From assembly GCA_036525795.1 (NCBI GenBank), contig DATCZS010000116.1, positions 1 through 44,460 of the forward strand: a stretch of 44,460 nucleotides of DNA. The letters are read 5' to 3'. The translations under genes were made by a program, and so were the position numbers. Under the pieces are notes generated by a model. That model saw only the letters and a program-made list of their open reading frames with translations, did not search any database and was not told the origin of the DNA. The stretch comes from DATCZS01 sp036525795. GTDB lineage: Bacteria; Actinomycetota; Acidimicrobiia; Spongiisociales; ZC4RG35. Below, piece after piece: positions 40,361-44,460 of the stretch (position 1 is the first letter of the stretch; each line of letters begins with the position of its first letter).

Positions 40361-41509
40361 CTAGCGGAGGCCCCGGCTCATTCTCTCGATGGCGTCTTCG
40401 AGGACTTCGTCGTCTTTGCAGAACGCGAAGCGGACCAGCCGGGAACCCTCGTCGGTCCGGTGGTAGAACGCCGAGGGAGGAATGGCCGCCACCCCCACCG
40501 ACTCGATGAGGTGGTGGACGAACGAGACATCGTCTGCGAACCCGAACGGGGTGTGGTCCGCCAGGACGTAATAGGCGCCTTCGGGCACCACCACTTCGAA
40601 CCCGACCGACCGCAGACCTTCGACCAGCACATCTCGCTTCCGGCGGTACCGCCCGAGGAGTTCTGTGTAGTACTCGTCCGGCGCCGCCAGCGCCGCCGCC
40701 GAGCCGTGCTGCATCGGGTTCGGTGTGGTGAAGGTCAAGAACTGGTGAGCGGCGCGCACCGCGGCCGTCAGCCGCCGGGGCCCGATCGCCCAGCCTGTCT
40801 TCCAACCGGTGAGCGAGAACGACTTGCCGATCGACGAAAGCGTGAGGGTCCGCTCCCACATGCCCGGAAGTGTCGCCATCCTGATGTGCTCTCCGCTGTA
40901 CACCATTCGCTCGTAGACCTCATCGGTGATGACGATCGCGTCATGCTCAGACGCAAGGTCGGCGATGAGAGTCATCTCGTCGGCCGTGAAGACCCGACCG
41001 GTGGGGTTGTGGGGTGTGTTCACCAGGACCGCCCTCGTCCGGTCTCCGAACGCCCGCCGGAGTTCCGCTGCATCGAAACGGAACGTCGGGGCGTGCAGTG
41101 TGACGTAGCGAGGAGTCGCACCGGAGAGGGCGCACCCGACCGGATAGGCGTCGTAGGTCGGCTCGAAGAGGATCACCTCGTCCCCGGGGTCGAACAGACC
41201 GAGGAATGAGGCCGCCAGTGCCTCGGTGCAGCCGGAGGTCACGGTGACCGATGCATCAGGGTCGAGGGTCATCCCGGTGTCGGCCCGCCACCGCTCGGCG
41301 ATCGCCTGGCGGAGGGGGGCGATTCCCATCGAAGGCGGATACTGATTCGACTCCTCGCGGATGGCGGCGACGGCAGCTTCCTTGACGAACGCCGGACCCT
41401 CCCAGCTCGGATATCCCTGCCCCAGGTCGATGGCGTCGTGCCGGCGCGCCTTGGCGGTGATCGTCGTGAAGACCGTGGATCCGAAAGGCTCGAGGCGCTG
41501 CGACACCAT
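40361..41509 (-). CDS. PLP-dependent class I/II aminotransferase
   Basis: The 382-residue fold-type I enzyme contains IDLGQGYPSWEGP, VTSGCTEALAASFLGL, VNTPHNPTGRVF, DEVYERMVY, the PLP-lysine motif LSSIGKSFSLTGWKTGW and the C-terminal RLVRFAFCKDDE. The GQGYP start and TGWK motif resemble the kynurenine aminotransferase/DapC-type group (subgroup I-alpha), so methionine, glutamine or an aromatic amino acid may be the donor. The start is ATG at 41509 and the length is normal. Confidence 0.9.
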   Translation of the reverse strand: MVSQRLEPFGSTVFTTITAKARRHDAIDLGQGYPSWEGPAFVKEAAVAAIREESNQYPPSMGIAPLRQAIAERWRADTGMTLDPDASVTVTSGCTEALAASFLGLFDPGDEVILFEPTYDAYPVGCALSGATPRYVTLHAPTFRFDAAELRRAFGDRTRAVLVNTPHNPTGRVFTADEMTLIADLASEHDAIVITDEVYERMVYSGEHIRMATLPGMWERTLTLSSIGKSFSLTGWKTGWAIGPRRLTAAVRAAHQFLTFTTPNPMQHGSAAALAAPDEYYTELLGRYRRKRDVLVEGLRSVGFEVVVPEGAYYVLADHTPFGFADDVSFVHHLIESVGVAAIPPSAFYHRTDEGSRLVRFAFCKDDEVLEDAIERMSRGLR

Positions 41510-41588
41510 GAGTCGAGACGGTAGTCAGCACCTCCGGCCCCGGTCGCGGACACATGGGCACCCGATCTGCGCCGGTTTGGGTGCCGGC

Positions 41589-42488
41589 CTAGATGAGCAA
41601 CGCGATCACCACCGGAAGGCTGACGATCGACGCGATCGAACCCACCAGGACGGTGGTGGTGACGAGAGTGGGTTCGAGATCGTGTTCGAGAGCCACCATC
41701 GCCGTGAACACGGCGGCCGGCATCGCCGACTGCAGGACGACGACTCCGGCGGGCACGCCGGTGAGGTCGAAGAGGGTCGCCGCCGCGGCAGCGGCCAGCG
41801 GGTTCACCACGAGCTTGGTCCCCACCGGAACCGATAGTTCGGCTCCGATCCGGGGACGGCTCATGGCAGCGAGCTGTGCGCCCAGGGTCAGGAGCATGAC
41901 CGGGATGAGTGCCCCGGAGATCAGAGAGATCGGGCGTTCGATCAGAAGTGGAACCTCGACATCGAAGGCGTTCACCACGAGGGCGGGCGGAACTGCCAGG
42001 GTCATCGGAGCCATCAATGCCGTCCGGACTGCGATCGCCGGCGAAGCCCTCTGGCCGGATGCGGCCGTGACGCCCACGATCAGGCCCCCGATGTTGATCA
42101 CGATGAACATCACACCGGCGAGGGGAAGGGCATCCTCGCCGTATGTGAATGCGACGATTGCGAGCCCGAAGTTTCCGACGTTGCCGTAGACCGATGTCAT
42201 GATCGACGCCGCGGTCGCCGGCCGGGAGCGCCGGGTCGCCCGCATCGTCGCCACGGTGATCAGCGCCGTCGCCGCCATGGCGACCAGGCCGCTCGCAGCC
42301 ATCCGACCGATCAGTCCCAACTCGAGGTTGGCGTCGCCGAACACGTTGAAGATGAATGCCGGACCGAGGATCCAATAGGACAGCTTCGACAGCGTGGCGG
42401 GTTGCAGATCCAGCGTGCGCCCGGCCCACGCGCCCACCGCCACGATCAGGAAGACCGGCCCGAGGATGTCGAAGAGGATGGAGGCCAT
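41589..42488 (-). CDS. AEC-family transporter (auxin efflux carrier-like)
   Basis: The 299-residue protein has ten predicted membrane helices with the broken central region typical of the AEC (PIN-like) family: LSKLSYWILGPAFIFNVF near the N-terminus, SVYGNVGNFGLAIVAFTYG in the first bundle and VLQSAMPAAVFTAMVALEHD in the second. Members export malate or other carboxylates or auxin-like compounds. The substrate cannot be read here. The start is ATG at 42488. Upstream is a GATC repeat and a heptad array. Confidence 0.85.
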   Translation of the reverse strand: MASILFDILGPVFLIVAVGAWAGRTLDLQPATLSKLSYWILGPAFIFNVFGDANLELGLIGRMAASGLVAMAATALITVATMRATRRSRPATAASIMTSVYGNVGNFGLAIVAFTYGEDALPLAGVMFIVINIGGLIVGVTAASGQRASPAIAVRTALMAPMTLAVPPALVVNAFDVEVPLLIERPISLISGALIPVMLLTLGAQLAAMSRPRIGAELSVPVGTKLVVNPLAAAAAATLFDLTGVPAGVVVLQSAMPAAVFTAMVALEHDLEPTLVTTTVLVGSIASIVSLPVVIALLI

Positions 42489-42548
42489 CGGCCGCGAGGC
42501 TACCGGTCAGGGGTCGGCGAGAGCGCCTGACGGCGCCGGTATCGGGTA

Positions 42549-42560
42549 TCGGCGATCGGC
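42549..42560. repeat. Dispersed GATC-rich repeat, copy 6 (partial)
   Basis: TCGGCGATCGGC directly adjoins the heptad array at 42561. Copies 1 and 6 show the two families side by side. Confidence 0.5.
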
Positions 42561-42742
42561 CCGACGTGCGACGTGCGACGTGCGACGTGAGACGTGCGAC
42601 GTGAGACGTGCGACGTGAGACGTGAGACGTGAGACGTGAGACGTGCGACGTGCGACGTGAGACGTGCGACGTGCGACGTGCGACGTGAGACGTGAGACGT
42701 GCGACGTGAGACGTGAGACGTGAGACGTGCGACGTGAGACGT
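42561..42742 (+). repeat. 7-bp tandem repeat array, 26 units
   Basis: Units are almost only GCGACGT and GAGACGT, in an irregular two-letter order with one CCGACGT at the left edge. It has 26 units without indels. It lies between the AEC gene start and the Dus stop at 42745, in the same orientation as the 35768 array. Confidence 0.97.
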
Positions 42743-42744
42743 GC

Positions 42745-43920
42745 TCATCCGCCGCTGACGGCGACTTCGGCCTCAGGAGGGATGGGATGACTCCACCCAC
42801 CGTCGAGATAGCGATGAGGGAGCCGGACCGGACGCGGGCCGTGGGTGTGCCCCCGGGGCATCCGGCTGGCGCCCTCTTGAGGCTCGGCGTCCCGGTCGAG
42901 CGAGGACAGGATGCGTTCGAGCCGATCGAGACTCTCGACCTCTGCGAGCGTCCTGCGCACATCGGGGCCGACCGGGTATCCCTTCAGGTACCACGAGACG
43001 TGCTTGCGGATGTCGCGCATCCCGACCGGCTCGCCGAACCACTCCGCCAGGAGGCGGCCGTGTTCGGCCATGACGTCGGCCACGTACCCGAGGGCGGGAA
43101 CCGACACCTGCTCGTGTCCCTCGAACGCAGCCGCCAGGTCGCCGAACAACCAGGGTCGCCCCAGGCACCCGCGGCCCACGATCACGCCGTCGCACCCCGT
43201 CCGCCTCATCATCTCGAGGGCGTCCGATGCCTCCCAGATGTCACCGTTGCCCAAGACCGGGACTCCGAGGCACTCTTTGAGGACCCGGATCGCCTCCCAG
43301 TCCGCCGAGCCCGAATAGAGCTGATGCGCCGTCCGGGCGTGGAGTCCCACCGCAGCGACCCCTTCGTCCTCTGCGGCGAGGCCTGCTTCGACGAACGTCA
43401 GATGTTCGTCGTCGATGCCCTTGCGGAACTTGACCGTGACCGGCACCTGTCCCGCCGCCCGCACCGCCCTCCGGACGATCGCCCGGTAGAGGTCGATACG
43501 GAACGGCAGGGCCGCTCCTCCTCCGTGGCGGGTGATCTTGGGCGCAGGACACCCGAAATTGAGATCGACGTGATCCGCTCCGTCCCGCTCGACGAGCATG
43601 GCCACGGCCTCCCCCACCGCCGCCGGATCCGTGCCGTAGAGCTGGATGGAGCGGGGGTTCTCGTCCGCGGGAAACGTGGCGAGCAGCCGCGTCTTTTCGT
43701 CGCCGTTGACCAGTGCCCTGGCACCGATCATCTCGCAGGTGTAGACGCCGGGGACGGACGACCCGTCGGCGGGGGCAGGCGCTCCGTGGCGGCGACTCAG
43801 CCTGCGGAACGGCGCGTTGGTGACGCCGGCCATCGGCGCCAACACCACGGGCGGCCACACCCGGATGGGTCCGAGGTCGAGCGGGGCGAACTCGCGGGTG
43901 GACTGAGGCGCACTGGACAT
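42745..43920 (-). CDS. dus: tRNA-dihydrouridine synthase
   Basis: The 391-residue FMN enzyme reduces uridines in tRNA D-loops. Motifs include VVLAPMAGVTNAPFRRL with the FMN site, VDLNFGCPAPKITRHGGGAAL with the catalytic cysteine, VPVTVKFRKGIDDEH, GLHARTAHQLYSG, VLGNGDIWEASDALEMM and DGVIVGRGCLGRPWLF. Similar to DusB-type actinobacterial enzymes, with a Pro/Gly/His-rich C-terminal extension (about 355-391) lacking in short members. The start is ATG at 43920. The stop is 2 nt from the heptad array. Confidence 0.93.
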   Translation of the reverse strand: MSSAPQSTREFAPLDLGPIRVWPPVVLAPMAGVTNAPFRRLSRRHGAPAPADGSSVPGVYTCEMIGARALVNGDEKTRLLATFPADENPRSIQLYGTDPAAVGEAVAMLVERDGADHVDLNFGCPAPKITRHGGGAALPFRIDLYRAIVRRAVRAAGQVPVTVKFRKGIDDEHLTFVEAGLAAEDEGVAAVGLHARTAHQLYSGSADWEAIRVLKECLGVPVLGNGDIWEASDALEMMRRTGCDGVIVGRGCLGRPWLFGDLAAAFEGHEQVSVPALGYVADVMAEHGRLLAEWFGEPVGMRDIRKHVSWYLKGYPVGPDVRRTLAEVESLDRLERILSSLDRDAEPQEGASRMPRGHTHGPRPVRLPHRYLDGGWSHPIPPEAEVAVSGG

Positions 43921-43983
43921 GGTCAGAGCAGTGTACGGAGGGAGGCCGACCCGGCGAAGCGCCGGGCTGCCAGACTGACATGG

Positions 43984-44460
43984 ATGGAGGTTCTGGACGG
44001 CTCGGCGTTCGAACAGGCGGTCGGCCATCTGACAGATCGCGATCCGCACCTGGCGGCTGCCGTCGCGCGCCACGGACCTCCCGGCTTCTGGACCCGCCCT
44101 CCGGGGTTCGCCACGCTCATCCTGTTCGTCCTCGAACAGCAGGTGTCGCTCGCCTCGGCTCGGGCAACGTTCGATCGGCTCGCGGCCCGGGTGGGCGAGG
44201 TCACTCCGGATTCGATCCTCCAGTCGTCGGATGCCGAGCTGCGCGCCGACGGGTTCAGCCGCCAGAAGAGCCACTACGCCACGCAGCTCGCCGGGGCGGT
44301 CACTCTCGGTTCGCTCGACCTCGACGGACTCGCCGGACTGTCAGACGAATCTGCCAGACGCCATCTGGTGGCCCAGACCGGAGTCGGGCCGTGGACCGCA
44401 GACGTGTACCTGCTGAGCTGTCTGCGACGGCCCGACATCTGGCCCGTCGGGGATCGGGCC
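43984..44460 (+). CDS. DNA-3-methyladenine glycosylase II (AlkA/HhH-GPD), N-terminal part
   Basis: The first 159 codons are present and the gene runs off the window. It has FVLEQQVSLASARATFDRLA, an early conserved helix of the AlkA/HhH family, then the helix-hairpin-helix around LVAQTGVGPWTADVYLL (lower part of the active site). The catalytic aspartate may be the D in RRPDIWPVGDRA or lie just beyond. The start is ATG at 43984; an out-of-frame ATG at 43980 is rejected. It diverges from dus across 63 bp. Confidence 0.85.
   Translation, partial: MEVLDGSAFEQAVGHLTDRDPHLAAAVARHGPPGFWTRPPGFATLILFVLEQQVSLASARATFDRLAARVGEVTPDSILQSSDAELRADGFSRQKSHYATQLAGAVTLGSLDLDGLAGLSDESARRHLVAQTGVGPWTADVYLLSCLRRPDIWPVGDRA

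Overview
The window is high-GC DNA (about two thirds G+C by eye) carrying tightly packed, often 1-4 nt overlapping genes with many GTG starts. A mycothiol-type glycosyltransferase (mshA) followed by a YbjN gene, an F420-type luciferase-like oxidoreductase, Rex, a 1.6-kDa-residue-class NAD-glutamate dehydrogenase and an AmfC/RsiG-like protein point to an actinobacterium. Acidimicrobiia or a neighbouring deep lineage is my best guess, by inference only. No tRNA, rRNA, CRISPR array, transposase or phage gene was seen.

Region 1 (1-14031) holds the complex I genes nuoA-B-C-D and nuoE-F-G on the minus strand, with nuoG cut by the left edge. The two blocks are split by about 8.4 kb containing a large NAD-glutamate dehydrogenase (minus) and three plus-strand redox enzymes (SDR, LLM flavin enzyme, phytoene-desaturase-like FAD enzyme). 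Region 2 (14227-16885) has a LiaF-like membrane protein, a geranylgeranyl-reductase-type flavoprotein and the NADH/NAD sensor Rex.

Region 3 (16959-26386) is the most unusual part. A minus-strand operon encodes a membrane protein, a 2[4Fe-4S] ferredoxin, a b6-type cytochrome b, a subunit-IV-type cytochrome b half, a Rieske protein, a diheme cytochrome c and a small membrane protein. Divergently, three plus-strand genes look like a cbb3-oxidase set. However, the CcoN-like subunit has lost every heme and copper ligand, and the CcoO-like subunit has His where the distal heme Met is expected. The subunit-IV protein and both plus-strand cytochromes share a short RSAEA-type helical module on Pro/Ala-rich linkers. 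I infer a membrane electron-transfer supercomplex held together by a shared docking or self-association module, in which the oxidase-like core is structural rather than catalytic.

Region 4 (26462-34140) has a terminator, a glutaredoxin-like protein, a SAM hydroxide adenosyltransferase family protein, a Clp1-type P-loop kinase, a secreted CAP protein, a DnaA-box-like cluster, YbjN, mshA, a GNAT/FemAB-like protein, asparaginase II and an AmfC/RsiG-like putative c-di-GMP anti-sigma factor. Region 5 (34154-44460) has an M23 peptidase, a CrcB fluoride channel, a MoaD-like/CdsA-like fusion, an unknown protein, a quinone oxidoreductase, a Gfo/Idh/MocA enzyme, an acidic repetitive secreted protein, an aminotransferase, an AEC transporter, a Dus enzyme and a truncated AlkA-type glycosylase.

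Two dispersed intergenic repeat families run through the window. One is a 7-bp tandem family (units such as GCGACGT, GAGACGT, GACACGT) forming three arrays of 16-30 units plus a short array. The other is a GATC-rich element (core GCGATCAGCGATCGGC) found between genes and once in frame inside the cytochrome b linker.
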